Source: Enterococcus sp. 4G2_DIV0659 (GTDB taxonomy: Bacteria; Bacillota; Bacilli; Lactobacillales; Enterococcaceae). Taken from it: 64,000 nucleotides of DNA. The DNA lies in contig NZ_NGLE02000001.1 in the NCBI RefSeq assembly GCF_002140715.2, positions 2,322,001 to 2,386,000 of the forward strand. Direction: 5' to 3'. This document shows, in pieces, positions 32,158 to 41,769 of this stretch; within the stretch, counting starts at the first letter, position 1; every line of letters starts with the position of its first letter. The translations under genes and the position numbers were made by a program. The notes under the pieces were generated by a model, which was given only the letters and a program-made list of their open reading frames with translations, had not been told where the DNA came from and made no database searches.

Positions 32158-33525
32158 ATGAAATTAACTTTTTGGGAAGTAGCAGAAGCGACGAAAGCCA
32201 CGAATAATTGGAAAAAATGGCCGGATTTTGATTTGACTGGGATTGAATTTGATAGTCGTTTGATCCAAAAAAATAATCTGTTTGTTCCACTAAAGGGAGA
32301 AAATGATGGCCATTCATTTATCGAAAGCGCAATGAAAAATGGTGCGAGTGCAGCTTTTTGGAGCTCGTCTACGGCAACACCAGATAATTTTCCCACCCTA
32401 CACGTAACAGATACTTTGACAGCTATGCAAACTTTAGCGTCCTATTACTTACAAAAAATGACCCCAACAGTAATTGCAATTACAGGAAGCAATGGCAAAA
32501 CGACCACAAAAGACATGACTGAATCAGTATTAGCTCAACAATTTAAGACTTATAAGACTCAAGGAAACTATAATAATGACATTGGTTTGCCTTATACGAT
32601 TTTGCATATGCCGGATGAAACAGAAAAATTGATCTTAGAAATGGGCATGGATCATGCGGGTGAAATTGCCTTTTTATCAAAACTTGCTCAACCTCAAATT
32701 GCTGCAATCACGATGATTGGTGAAGCGCATATTGAAAATTTAGGCTCAAGAGAAGGAATTGCTAAAGCAAAGATGGAAATCACTTCAGGCTTAGCTGATA
32801 AAGGAATATTGTTGATTCCAGCAGAAGAGCCACTATTGCCGCCTTTAACTGCCAAGCTTACCCAAACGGTCAAAACATTTGGTATGAACCATGCCGATTG
32901 CCAAGCAACGATTATTGAAAACCAAAAAGAACAAACCTTATTTAAAATCAATGGCTCAGATACGGTATTTACAATTCCTGTTCCTGGCAATTACAATGTC
33001 GGCAATGCATTGATTGCTATTAGTATTGGTCAGTTTCTTGGCCTTTCAAAAGAGCAAATAAGCATTGGTTTAGCTGATTTTAAGTTGACGAAGAATCGTA
33101 CGGAATGGCTGAAAACAGATGACGGTGTGGAAATTTTAAGTGACGTCTACAATGCAAACCCGACGGCTATGAATCTAGTTTTAGATAGTTTTAGCCAAAT
33201 GCCTACAAAAGGTAAACGGGTAGCTGTTTTAGGAGATATGCTTGAGTTAGGACCTGATTCTGCAAAAATGCACGCATCAGTGAAGAATCATCTAAATCCA
33301 AAAGAAGTTGAAGAAGTTTTTCTTTATGGAGAAGAAATGGCGGCATTGTATACAGTATTAAAGGAGAACTATCCAAAATCACAAATTCATCATTTTGCCA
33401 AAGAAGAAAAATCATTACTAATCAGTGAGCTCCAAGCAATCCTTAAACCAGAGGATATGGTTGTTTTAAAAGCGAGTAACGGGATGGGCTTAAATGAAGT
33501 AGTCACTAAACTACTTGAAATGTAG
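32158..33525 (+). CDS. murF: UDP-N-acetylmuramoyl-tripeptide-D-alanyl-D-alanine ligase
   Basis: A 455-residue Mur ligase adding the D-Ala-D-Ala dipeptide to the UDP-MurNAc-tripeptide in the cytosol. The ATP loop ITGSNGKTTTKDM is near residue 108, the substrate DSRLIQKNNLFVPLKGE is near 33, the Mg-binding EMGMDHAGEI is near 161, and the C-terminal domain has SDVYNANPTAM near 332. The ATG at 32158 (AAGGAG upstream) fits the family N-terminus; the open frame further upstream overlaps the hairpin and is not coding. It uses the product of the adjacent ddl. Confidence 0.95.
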   Translation: MKLTFWEVAEATKATNNWKKWPDFDLTGIEFDSRLIQKNNLFVPLKGENDGHSFIESAMKNGASAAFWSSSTATPDNFPTLHVTDTLTAMQTLASYYLQKMTPTVIAITGSNGKTTTKDMTESVLAQQFKTYKTQGNYNNDIGLPYTILHMPDETEKLILEMGMDHAGEIAFLSKLAQPQIAAITMIGEAHIENLGSREGIAKAKMEITSGLADKGILLIPAEEPLLPPLTAKLTQTVKTFGMNHADCQATIIENQKEQTLFKINGSDTVFTIPVPGNYNVGNALIAISIGQFLGLSKEQISIGLADFKLTKNRTEWLKTDDGVEILSDVYNANPTAMNLVLDSFSQMPTKGKRVAVLGDMLELGPDSAKMHASVKNHLNPKEVEEVFLYGEEMAALYTVLKENYPKSQIHHFAKEEKSLLISELQAILKPEDMVVLKASNGMGLNEVVTKLLEM

Positions 33526-33858
33526 CAAGCTTTCATAAAACTTGCTGAAAATATAAAACTATGCTAAAATAACCTAATTGCCGAAAGATCGAAGTAGATA
33601 TAACAAAAGTACCTATTGAAGATACTTTTCTATCATATAAAGATTAAAAAAGCTGAACGAACTCGTTTGGCTTTTCTAGTGCCTGTAGCTTCATAAGGTG
33701 GATTTTTCGGTAACACTAACTAGAAAATAAAACAGACCCATGTTGAGGGTCTGAAGATTCCATGAACATTTTTAACGTTAGTGAAAGTCAAATCACCTGT
33801 AACACAACTAAGAGGAAATCGTTTCTTCTGCAACAAACATTATTTAGGAGGATATCAT
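33526..33858 (+). other. Long leader region of cshA with hairpins and a repeat fragment
   Basis: The 333 bases between murF and cshA hold AGCAAG/CTTGCT (33524-33546), a fragment of the hairpin repeat family (33651-33671, 18 of 21 bases equal to the start of the 22481 copy), and a stable CAGACCC-GGGTCTG hairpin (33733-33753). DEAD-box cold-shock genes often have long regulated leaders, which would fit. No ORF is supported. Confidence 0.5.
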
Positions 33859-35394
33859 TTGAAATTTAAAGAACTTGGCTTAGAAACAGAATTATTGGCA
33901 TCGATCGAGCGTTCAGGATTTGAAGAAGCAACACCCATTCAAGAGGAAACAATTCCTCTAGCATTAGAAGGTAAAGACGTCATCGGACAAGCACAAACAG
34001 GGACTGGTAAAACAGCTGCTTTTGGGCTACCTATGCTACAAAAAATCGATACATCAAACCGTGTATTGCAAGGAATCGTTATTGCACCAACTCGTGAGTT
34101 GGCGATTCAAACACAAGAAGAATTATACCGTTTAGGCCGTGATAAAAAAATCCGTGTACAAGCAGTATATGGTGGGGCAGATATTGGTCGCCAAATTCGT
34201 GGACTAAAAGAAAACCCACATATCGTTGTAGGTACACCAGGACGTTTACTAGATCATATCAACCGTCGCACACTAAAATTAGAGACAATTGAAACACTGG
34301 TTTTAGACGAAGCAGATGAAATGTTAAATATGGGCTTTTTAGAAGACATTGAAAAAATCATTTCTAAAATACCAGCTAAACGTCAAACATTACTATTTTC
34401 AGCAACAATGCCGCCAGCAATCAAAAATATCGGCGTGAAATTCATGAAAGACCCTGAACACGTGAAAATCAAAGCAAAAGAAATGACGGCTGATTTGATT
34501 GATCAATATTACGTGCGCTCGAAAGATTTCGAAAAATTCGATATCATGACTCGTTTATTAGATGTTCAAACACCAGAATTAACCATTGTCTTTGGACGTA
34601 CGAAACGTCGTGTAGACGAATTAGCTCGTGGGTTAGAAGCTCGTGGCTATAAAGCTGAAGGTATTCACGGAGATTTATCACAACAAAAACGTATGAGCGT
34701 ATTACGTTCATTTAAAAATGGCAACTTAGACATTTTAGTTGCAACAGACGTCGCTGCACGTGGCTTAGATATTTCAGGTGTGACCCACGTATATAACTAC
34801 GATATCCCACAAGATCCTGAAAGCTATGTTCACCGTATTGGCCGTACTGGTCGTGCCGGTAAAGGTGGAATGTCAGTGACTTTCGTTACACCAAATGAAA
34901 TGGGTTATTTACATGTCATTGAAGAATTAACGAAAAAACGTATGACACCACTACGTCCACCAAGTGAAAAAGAAGCGTTCAAAGGACAATTAGGTGCTGC
35001 AATCGAAACAGTTGAAGAAAAATTAGCAGAAAATGGCTTAGAAAACTACTTACCATCTGCTGAAAGTCTTTTGGAAAAATACTCTGCTGAAGATTTAGCT
35101 GCTCTCTTATTAAAAACAATCTCTAAAGATCCATCCGATGCTGTTCCAGTTAAAATCACACCAGAACGTCCGTTACCGTCTACTAAAAAAGGCTTTAACA
35201 AAAACAATCGAGGCGGCGGTGGTGGGAACAACCGTAACCGTAATAAAAATGGCGGAGGCTCTTACCGCGGAAACAAAAATAATAAAAGCGGCGGTTCTGG
35301 AAACGGCGGCTATAACAAAAATAAAGATAATCGTTCAGCAAAACGTCATAACGATAAAAAACGTAGTTTCGTTATTAGAGACAACTCAAACTAA
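33859..35394 (+). CDS. cshA: DEAD-box ATP-dependent RNA helicase CshA
   Basis: A 511-residue helicase. Start TTG at 33859 with TAGGAGGATATCA upstream; the Phe Q-motif LKFKELGLE follows at once, which fixes the start. Motifs in order: AQTGTGKT (I), PTRELA (Ia), GTPGRLLDH (Ib), DEAD (II), SAT (III), HGDLSQ (IV), ARGLDI (V) and [10 protein letters not shown] (VI). The C-terminal 70 residues are a Gly/Asn/Arg/Lys low-complexity RNA-binding tail. CshA unwinds RNA in ribosome assembly and in the degradosome and is important in the cold. It is a single-gene unit with a terminator behind it. Confidence 0.95.
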   Translation: MKFKELGLETELLASIERSGFEEATPIQEETIPLALEGKDVIGQAQTGTGKTAAFGLPMLQKIDTSNRVLQGIVIAPTRELAIQTQEELYRLGRDKKIRVQAVYGGADIGRQIRGLKENPHIVVGTPGRLLDHINRRTLKLETIETLVLDEADEMLNMGFLEDIEKIISKIPAKRQTLLFSATMPPAIKNIGVKFMKDPEHVKIKAKEMTADLIDQYYVRSKDFEKFDIMTRLLDVQTPELTIVFGRTKRRVDELARGLEARGYKAEGIHGDLSQQKRMSVLRSFKNGNLDILVATDVAARGLDISGVTHVYNYDIPQDPESYVHRIGRTGRAGKGGMSVTFVTPNEMGYLHVIEELTKKRMTPLRPPSEKEAFKGQLGAAIETVEEKLAENGLENYLPSAESLLEKYSAEDLAALLLKTISKDPSDAVPVKITPERPLPSTKKGFNKNNRGGGGGNNRNRNKNGGGSYRGNKNNKSGGSGNGGYNKNKDNRSAKRHNDKKRSFVIRDNSN

Positions 35395-35477
35395 TCACTA
35401 GCGATAAATAACAGAAGGAAGAAACAATTCATTCATTAAAAGCGTTGTTTCAAGTCTACTGAATATCTGGATTTTAA

Positions 35478-35528
35478 GAAGAGTCTAGGGAGATACTCAA
35501 AGAGTTGTCTCTCAGACGCTTCTTTTTT
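35478..35528 (+). terminator. Terminator after cshA
   Basis: Imperfect 20-bp stem (35478-35497 with 35503-35522, starting GAAGAGTCTAGGGAG) and a TTTTTT run. Confidence 0.82.
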
Positions 35529-35731
35529 ATGTAGTCTTCGATTTCATGAAGGAATCGTTTAGAAAAAGTTAAGCCTAAATGACATAAAAGGCACATTTTA
35601 TGCATGTTTGAATTGGGATGGAACAAATTCCTCCTCCTTTTTATTAATTTTTCAATTATTATGTGGAAAAATTGCTAAAATTTGATAGAATAAGAGTAAT
35701 TTATAAAATAAAAAAAAGAGGGCTTGGAAGA

Positions 35732-36085
35732 ATGATCAAAGGAATTGGTATAGATATGGTAGAACTTTCAAGAATTGAAAAAATTATTTTAAATAAGTCT
35801 TCTTTTGTAGAAAGAGTACTTACAGATAAAGAGTATTCTCTATTCGAACAATTGCCACATAAACGACAAGTAGAGTTTTTAGCTGGACGTTTCGCTTGTA
35901 AAGAAGCTTTTTCTAAAGCCTGGGGAACCGGGATTGGTAGTCTTGGGTTACAAGATGTTGAAATTTTGAAGGAAGATACTGGGGCACCAAAAGTGACTAA
36001 ATCACCTCACAATGGTACTGTATTTGTATCGATTTCTCATACAGATACTTTTGCAGTGGCTCAAATCATCTTGGAAGTTAACTAA
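35732..36085 (+). CDS. acpS: Holo-[acyl-carrier-protein] synthase
   Basis: A 117-residue phosphopantetheinyl transferase. GIGIDMVELSRIEK (residues 4-17) carries the Mg-binding Asp, and FLAGRFACKEAFSKAWGTGIG (near 49-69) has the catalytic Lys/Glu. SISHTDTFAVA lies at the end. It attaches 4'-phosphopantetheine from CoA to acyl carrier protein for fatty-acid synthesis. The ATG at 35732 is preferred over upstream in-frame starts because the family begins there. An acpS-alr order is common in Firmicutes. Confidence 0.95.
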   Translation: MIKGIGIDMVELSRIEKIILNKSSFVERVLTDKEYSLFEQLPHKRQVEFLAGRFACKEAFSKAWGTGIGSLGLQDVEILKEDTGAPKVTKSPHNGTVFVSISHTDTFAVAQIILEVN

Positions 36086-36272
36086 AATAGAAGGAAATAG
36101 AAGTGTTTTATCTATTAAATTCTAATAACAGGCAAAACAGAAATAACTATTATAACTCTATGGGATTACTCATCAATAAAATTAAAAGTAACAAACCATG
36201 AAGTAGTAACAAATAAAGAAGAAAATAGCATATTTTTGTCTGAGCCTTAAAAGAAAGAAGGATCTGTATTAT

Positions 36273-37391
36273 ATGGCTGTAGGATGGCATCGTCCCACGA
36301 AGTTAGTAATTGACACACAGGCAATTATGGATAACGTTTCTAATGAAATAAAACGAATGCCCCAAGGAACGGAACTATTTGCGGTCGTAAAAGCAAATGG
36401 TTACGGACACGGAGCAGTTCAGACGGCAAAAGCAGCTCGTATGGCAGGAGCGACAGGTTTTTGTGTAGCTATGTTAGATGAAGCGATAGAGCTACGTGAA
36501 GCTGGGATTGTCGAACCAATCTTGATTTTGAGTGTTGTAGATGTTTCTTACATAGATTTGCTGCTTAAATATGACTTATCAGTAACAGCCGCAACTCAAG
36601 AATGGTTAGAAAAAGCAATTAAGCAATTAAGTGTTATAAAAGCAGAATTACCATTAAAAATACATATAAAAGTTGATACAGGTATGGGACGAATTGGCTT
36701 TACTACTCCGATAGCTACGAAGCAAGCAGTTGCATTAGTGCAATCAACTGAGGGATTAATTTGGGAAGGTCTGTTTACCCACTTTTCCACAGCGGATGAA
36801 AAAGATGATCGCTATTTTGAGAAACAAAACAGTCGATTTAAAGAGGTCGTAGCAGAATTTGCTGAACTACCAAAATATGTTCATGTAAGCAATAGCGCTG
36901 CAGCACTTTGGCACCCTGACAGTATAGGAAACATGATTCGATTCGGTATAGCAATGTATGGGCTGAATCCATCAGGGAACCATTTGCCAGAAGTATATCC
37001 ATTAAAACCAGCTTTAAGTTTAGAGTCTAAGTTGATTCAGGTAAAAGAACTTCCTGCTAATGAAGGAATCGGCTATGGAAATACTTATACTACAACTGAA
37101 ACAGAATGGATTGGTACAGTACCCATCGGTTATGCAGATGGTTGGTTGCGTCATTTACAAGGATTTTCAGTATTAGTGAATGGCAAAAAATGTGAAATTG
37201 TCGGTAGAATTTGTATGGATCAGTGTATGATTCGTCTACCAGAGGAAACTGCTGTAGGAACAAAAGTGACACTCATTGGTCAGGAACAGGGCACAGAAAT
37301 CTCGATGCAGATGGTGGCAGATAAGTTAGAGACGATTCATTATGAAGTAGCATGTACTTTCTCACAACGTATGCCAAGAGAGTATAAATAA
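36273..37391 (+). CDS. alr: Alanine racemase
   Basis: A 372-residue PLP enzyme making D-alanine for the wall. VVKANGYGHG holds the PLP Lys40, VDTGMGRIGF is the phosphate-side motif, FGIAMYGLNP lies in the middle, and IGYGNTYTTTE contains the catalytic Tyr region. The C-terminal beta domain ends RMPREYK. Its start has AAAGAAGGATCTG upstream. It supplies the ligase encoded 5 kb upstream. The mazF gene begins 15 bases after its stop. Confidence 0.95.
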   Translation: MAVGWHRPTKLVIDTQAIMDNVSNEIKRMPQGTELFAVVKANGYGHGAVQTAKAARMAGATGFCVAMLDEAIELREAGIVEPILILSVVDVSYIDLLLKYDLSVTAATQEWLEKAIKQLSVIKAELPLKIHIKVDTGMGRIGFTTPIATKQAVALVQSTEGLIWEGLFTHFSTADEKDDRYFEKQNSRFKEVVAEFAELPKYVHVSNSAAALWHPDSIGNMIRFGIAMYGLNPSGNHLPEVYPLKPALSLESKLIQVKELPANEGIGYGNTYTTTETEWIGTVPIGYADGWLRHLQGFSVLVNGKKCEIVGRICMDQCMIRLPEETAVGTKVTLIGQEQGTEISMQMVADKLETIHYEVACTFSQRMPREYK

Positions 37392-37406
37392 AAGAGGAGG
37401 TTCCAA

Positions 37407-37787
37407 ATGGTCAAAAGGGGTGACATATATTTTGCAGACTTATCCCCTGTTGTAGGATCCGAACAAGGGGGCGTACGTCCAGTACTAGTCGTGCAAAATA
37501 ATTTAGGAAATCATTTTAGTCCAACCATTATTGTAGCAGCAATCACAGCAAAAATGGCTAAGCCTAAATTGCCGACACATATAGGTATTAATTCCGAAGA
37601 AACAGGAATTGAACGTGATTCTGTCATTTTATTGGAACAGATCCGCACAATTGATAAGATCCGTTTGAAGGAGAAAGTTTGTCATTTAAGCATGGAGATC
37701 ATGGATTCTGTTGATCGGGCATTAGGCGTCAGTGTAGGAATTTTTGAAGCTGAACTAGAAGAAGAAAATCTAGGTACATATCGTTAA
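37407..37787 (+). CDS. mazF: MazF/PemK-type endoribonuclease toxin downstream of alr
   Basis: A 126-residue MazF-fold protein closely following the Bacillus NdoA pattern: VKRGDIYFADLSPVVGSEQGG, VRPVL with catalytic Arg24, and IVAAIT with Thr47. It is about 10 residues longer than NdoA, with an acidic tail (EAELEEENLGTYR). In Bacillus and Staphylococcus the antitoxin gene (ndoAI/mazE) lies between alr and mazF. Here only 15 bases separate them, so no antitoxin can be encoded there, and none is seen downstream. It cleaves mRNA in known relatives; regulation here is unclear. Confidence 0.9.
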   Translation: MVKRGDIYFADLSPVVGSEQGGVRPVLVVQNNLGNHFSPTIIVAAITAKMAKPKLPTHIGINSEETGIERDSVILLEQIRTIDKIRLKEKVCHLSMEIMDSVDRALGVSVGIFEAELEEENLGTYR

Positions 37788-38039
37788 AAGACTCAGATAC
37801 TACTAATAAAAACATAAAGTATATCTTCTAAATACGTTGCTTGTTTAGCATCAAAAGTATGTTCTATCTGTTATTTTGAATTTTTAATAATGGATGGAAA
37901 AAAAGGAAGATAATAAGAAAATAACGTCAAAAATAAGAATCAATCAATTATTTTGATTGAATAAAATAATAAAAAATACTAAAAATCATCCTGCTAATGG
38001 CTATTTTTATTGACTTTTATTCGTATTTATAAAAAAAAG

Positions 38040-38068
38040 TTGGCAATAGCGCGGCATAATGTTACAAT
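38040..38068 (+). promoter_or_regulatory. Sigma-A promoter of the coiled-coil/LysM operon
   Basis: TTGGCA (38040-38045), exactly 17 bases, TACAAT (38063-38068), about 85 bases before the first gene. The rest of the gap from 37788 holds only a TCAATCAA/TTGATTGA hairpin near 37941-37961 and very AT-rich sequence. Confidence 0.7.
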
Positions 38069-38157
38069 AAACTATGTATAATTGGGTGGAAAGTGGATAA
38101 CTTTCAAAAAATAGCTATATTTAGTGTTTTTTTATTAAGGGATAAAGGAGTTTATAT

Positions 38158-38862
38158 TTGATGACGATTTTCATGTTTGTATTAGTAGTAATACTGTTTC
38201 TTTTTTTCAGTTATCAGTTGTATGTACGATTCCAGCTGGAGAGCTTAGATTCTGACAGTCCAAAAATGAAACGCAAGATTAATTTTTATAAGTACCAAGA
38301 AAACAACCGATCATTACTATTTTTAATGATTGCAGCAATTATTTTTTGCTTAATTCTTTTTGGGATACTTTACAATCAAGATACTTTGAGAAAAGATAAT
38401 AAAGATTTAGAGTTGAAGATAGAAGAGATTAAAGATGCCAAAGGAGGAGTTGCTGGGACTGAAATTGAAAGCTATAAAGAAAACACATTGAAACTAGCCG
38501 AATTTCCTTGGAAAAAAGTCGTAGAGAGTCGCGATCCAAAAGCATTGGACAATTACGAACTACAACTGCTAAGAGATTGGCAACCCTTTTTTGGTGAAGC
38601 GAATGTAGCGATCATAATCAGTCAGAAAACTGGAACACTAACCGTTTCAGCTTTTCCTACCGCTTTAACTTTCAAAGATTTTAAGACAGCTGAAAAAAAT
38701 ATTGACATCTTTATTAAAGAGTTGCAACCAGTAAAAGAAATTACCATGATGGATTTTAACTTTACATATCGAGATGAAACGAATAAATTATCTAAGCAAT
38801 CAATCGTTTACTCAAGAGAGCCGAAAGACGGTAACTTAGAAAAAGTAACACTAGAAAAATAG
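38158..38862 (+). CDS. Two-helix membrane protein with extracytoplasmic domain, operon gene 1
   Basis: A 234-residue protein. Membrane helices lie at about residues 4-20 and 53-72, then a short coiled coil (DNKDLELKIEEIKDAKG), then a globular domain of 135 residues with no known signature. It starts at TTG 38158 or ATG 38161 (GGAG favours the TTG by spacing). It heads a three-gene unit with a large coiled-coil protein and a LysM protein, which suggests a cell-envelope or cell-division role. Family not recognised. Confidence 0.7.
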   Translation: MMTIFMFVLVVILFLFFSYQLYVRFQLESLDSDSPKMKRKINFYKYQENNRSLLFLMIAAIIFCLILFGILYNQDTLRKDNKDLELKIEEIKDAKGGVAGTEIESYKENTLKLAEFPWKKVVESRDPKALDNYELQLLRDWQPFFGEANVAIIISQKTGTLTVSAFPTALTFKDFKTAEKNIDIFIKELQPVKEITMMDFNFTYRDETNKLSKQSIVYSREPKDGNLEKVTLEK

Positions 38863-38894
38863 AGTAGAGAAATAAAAGACGGGGTGTAAAACAT

Positions 38895-40250
38895 ATGGCA
38901 AAGAGACGGTTAATTAAGAAAATTAACGAGGTTTCCGAAGAAGAATTATCACAAGATGTAGATTTCAGTTCGGAAAATGAACGACCTAAAGTTGCAGAGA
39001 CAACAACGAATAATAATAGCTTAGTTGCAGAACAAGAACAAGAGATTAAACGTTTAAGAGAACTAATTGAAGAATACAGATTGCAAGAATCTGATTTTGA
39101 ACAAAATAAAGAAGAAAATTTCCGTTTATCTCAACAAAACAAACAATTGGTAATTAAAGTTGAAAGCAGTCAAAGCGAGCTTGAGTTATTAAAAGAGAAA
39201 AACGATGAATTAGCAACACAACTTAACCAAAAAGAGACAGAGATTTTTGAATTAGAAGATGCACATGAAGCTGCTGCATCTGATGAAGAAATCGCTCGAT
39301 TAAATGCACAAATCGAAACACTGAAAAAAGAAACGATCAGTAGACAAGAACAAATTGCTCACCTAGAGAAAGCGCTCGTTGAAAAAGATCAATTATTAAC
39401 AACGCAAATTATTGAAAAAGACAAAGAGATTCAACAGTTGAAAGCTGATTTAGCTACCCGAGGAAATATCGGAGAAAAAGAAGAAGCATTGGAGACGGTG
39501 AAGATGGAATTAGAATCATTGAAGGAAACACTTCAAACTACTGATAAAGAAAAACAAGAGTTGACACAAAAACTTGCTGATCTTCAAGAACAAATGCGCT
39601 TATTACAAAAAGAAAACCAAGAACTAAAAGAGAAAGAAATTACATTAGCAACAAGCAGTGACTCTTCTGTTGATAATGGTCGCGTTGAGGAATTGAAAAA
39701 AGAATTAGAAAATGTACTAAAAGATAAGAGTGAGCTAGAAGCAAATCTTGGACGCATTCAAGGCTTAAACGACAAATACTCTATTCAAAAGAATGTCTTT
39801 GAATCTGAATTGGCAGGTTTAAGAAGCATCTATAAAGAAAAAGAAGAAGAATTAGAAACATTGAACGCTGAACTAGAAACAATGCGTAACATGTCTGCTA
39901 CCGGCGAAGCTAAAGGAGATCAATTAGCTGAGTTGTTGCAAGCAAAACAACAAATTAATGATCTATTGCTGAAAAACCAATCATTGCAAGAAGAAGCGTT
40001 AAAATCACAACAAGAGATTGGTGAAGTAATGGTTTCTGCTAAGAAAGAAGCCAATAGAATTATCAGTGAAGCACAAGTAGAAGCGAAACATATGATCAAT
40101 TCAGCAGAACTAGAAATGTTAAATATCGGAAATCGTGCGAAAAACATTTCTAACGAAGTTGAAGAGTCTAAGAATGAAGTAATGACTATTTACCGCGAGT
40201 TGGAAGAACGCTTAAGCAAATTATCTCGCTTAGATAAAACAGGAAACTAA
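38895..40250 (+). CDS. Large coiled-coil protein with DivIVA-like C-terminus
   Basis: A 451-residue cytosolic protein, Glu/Lys/Gln/Leu rich, that is coiled coil for most of its length (about 45-380). The end (AKKEANRIISEAQVEAKHMINSAE ... ELEERLSKLSR) resembles the C-terminal part of DivIVA/GpsB-type proteins. The first 40 residues are basic then acidic and lack the DivIVA membrane-binding motif. It may scaffold the division or wall machinery. Close spacing (32 bases) to both neighbours puts it in one operon. Confidence 0.7.
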   Translation: MAKRRLIKKINEVSEEELSQDVDFSSENERPKVAETTTNNNSLVAEQEQEIKRLRELIEEYRLQESDFEQNKEENFRLSQQNKQLVIKVESSQSELELLKEKNDELATQLNQKETEIFELEDAHEAAASDEEIARLNAQIETLKKETISRQEQIAHLEKALVEKDQLLTTQIIEKDKEIQQLKADLATRGNIGEKEEALETVKMELESLKETLQTTDKEKQELTQKLADLQEQMRLLQKENQELKEKEITLATSSDSSVDNGRVEELKKELENVLKDKSELEANLGRIQGLNDKYSIQKNVFESELAGLRSIYKEKEEELETLNAELETMRNMSATGEAKGDQLAELLQAKQQINDLLLKNQSLQEEALKSQQEIGEVMVSAKKEANRIISEAQVEAKHMINSAELEMLNIGNRAKNISNEVEESKNEVMTIYRELEERLSKLSRLDKTGN

Positions 40251-40282
40251 TCCATCAAAGAAATAATGAAGGGAAGAACAAT

Positions 40283-40690
40283 ATGAAAAAACAAATCAAT
40301 GGAAAAACGCCTAAGTTATTGATTTATTCTGTAATATTGTTTAGTACTGCTATTTACTTTATGTCTGATTCATTGATTTTAGGCGCATCGGCAGGTGGTG
40401 GTGTAGTTTCAACGCCTCCGCCAAGTAGCGTTATAGAACAGTCGACACCTGAATCAGCGCCAGATGTTCAAAAAACAGATGCTGACTCTAAAACAGATGC
40501 AACAACACCTGAGCGTAACACTGAAAGTCAGAAAAATGAGGTACCTAAAGAAGTCTACATCGTAAAAAGCGGTCAGACACTATGGGAAATCGCTCAAGAT
40601 ACAGGATTATCAATCCAGGCATTAATGAATAAAAATCAACTTAGTAATAGCGTCATTGTTGAAGGACAAGAATTAGTATTTGATAAGTAA
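40283..40690 (+). CDS. LysM-domain membrane-anchored or secreted protein
   Basis: A 135-residue protein with an N-terminal hydrophobic segment (about 11-34, signal anchor or signal peptide), a Pro/Ser/Thr/Asp-rich linker (40-85) and one C-terminal LysM repeat. The repeat is YIVKSGQTLWEIAQDTGLS ... LMNKNQL ... GQELVF. LysM binds peptidoglycan. It closes the operon with the coiled-coil protein, linking that cytosolic scaffold to the wall. Confidence 0.85.
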   Translation: MKKQINGKTPKLLIYSVILFSTAIYFMSDSLILGASAGGGVVSTPPPSSVIEQSTPESAPDVQKTDADSKTDATTPERNTESQKNEVPKEVYIVKSGQTLWEIAQDTGLSIQALMNKNQLSNSVIVEGQELVFDK

Positions 40691-40707
40691 CAAAAAGTGG
40701 TATTTAG

Positions 40708-40755
40708 GTGGGGGGAGCAAAACGTTGTTTAGTTTTGCTTCGCTCACTTTTTTTG
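40708..40755 (+). terminator. Terminator of the LysM operon
   Basis: GAGCAAAAC (40715-40723) pairs with GTTTTGCTT (40732-40740), an outer GTG/CAC pair adds to the stem, and a long T-run follows at 40748-40754. Confidence 0.8.
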
Positions 40756-40878
40756 ATTAAACGAAGTAAGTTAAATACAAAGAAACAGACGGATAATTCA
40801 CGTTGTTTTTCTATGGCAAAATGTATAGTAGTCTGTTATTCTTAATTAAGAGCATAATCGGTATAATTGAGGTGTGTC

Positions 40879-41715
40879 ATGGATGAACTAAAAAAATATT
40901 TTAGACGATTAAAAAGACAGTTAAAGAGAAAGTTAGATCAACCTAAAAAATCGAAAAATAGAAATAAACAAACACAAAAATCTGTTTCCAAAAAGAAACG
41001 TCCCCACCCAAAAGAACGAGCGATACAAGTCGAAGAAAAAAGGAAAAAAAGACCAAGACCACAAGTGACAGTCGCCCCAAAAACAGATCTAGTGAACAAA
41101 AAAAAGAAAAAAAGGAAACTAACAAAAGAAGAATTTGAAAAAAGAAAAAAGAAAAAAAGAAAAGAAAATGTTGTTGAAATAATCAAATTTATGTTTCCTA
41201 TCGTTTTATTTGCTATTTTTGTGTTTTTCTTTATTTTAAAAACATCTCCTCATATGGTGGACGGAGATTCTATGAATCCCACACTAAAAAATGGGGACAG
41301 AGTAATAGTTAGGCGAACAAAAGAGCCTAAAAGATATGAAGTTATTACATTTAAGCCACCAGTAAAGAGTGAATTTCAGTATGTCAAGCGTGTAATAGGG
41401 ATGCCAGGGGATTTGGTTTGGACAGAAGACAATTATTTGTTCATAAACCCTCAAGCGGAATCATTACCGAAAGCATCTGAACTTTCAGCGGCGAGTGAAT
41501 TACCTGATGGAACGATTAAAATAAATGTTTCTGCAGATAGTTTAGCTCAAATGTCCCAATTGAAAAAAATTCCTAAAGGCCATTATTTTGTTTTAGGCGA
41601 TAATCGTAATAATTCAAGTGATAGTAGAACATTTGGTTTAGTTGATGGAAAAGCGATTGAAGGGGTCGTTTCTGCGCGCTATGCCCCGTTTAATCAAATA
41701 GGCTGGATAAAGTAA
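40879..41715 (+). CDS. lepB: Signal peptidase I with long basic N-terminal extension
   Basis: A 278-residue type I signal peptidase that releases exported proteins from the membrane. DGDSMNPTL (near 133) holds the catalytic Ser and YVKRVIGMPGD (near 170) the catalytic Lys; GHYFVLGDNRNNSSDSR (near 237) is box E. One membrane helix lies at about 102-121. Unlike the usual short cytosolic N-terminus, the first 100 residues are strongly basic (Lys/Arg more than half in places) and low in complexity. The ATG at 40879 has TGAGGTG upstream. The basic tail may bind nucleic acid, the membrane or ribosomes. Confidence 0.93.
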   Translation: MDELKKYFRRLKRQLKRKLDQPKKSKNRNKQTQKSVSKKKRPHPKERAIQVEEKRKKRPRPQVTVAPKTDLVNKKKKKRKLTKEEFEKRKKKKRKENVVEIIKFMFPIVLFAIFVFFFILKTSPHMVDGDSMNPTLKNGDRVIVRRTKEPKRYEVITFKPPVKSEFQYVKRVIGMPGDLVWTEDNYLFINPQAESLPKASELSAASELPDGTIKINVSADSLAQMSQLKKIPKGHYFVLGDNRNNSSDSRTFGLVDGKAIEGVVSARYAPFNQIGWIK

Positions 41716-41769
41716 GAGAAGAGATTAAAAAGAAGTTGTTTTACCAGACAATGTTTATTCCAATTCCAT

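Noticed and set aside
35138..35401. 87-codon frame overlapping the cshA tail
   Set aside because: Out-of-frame reading of the low-complexity Gly/Asn tail of CshA.
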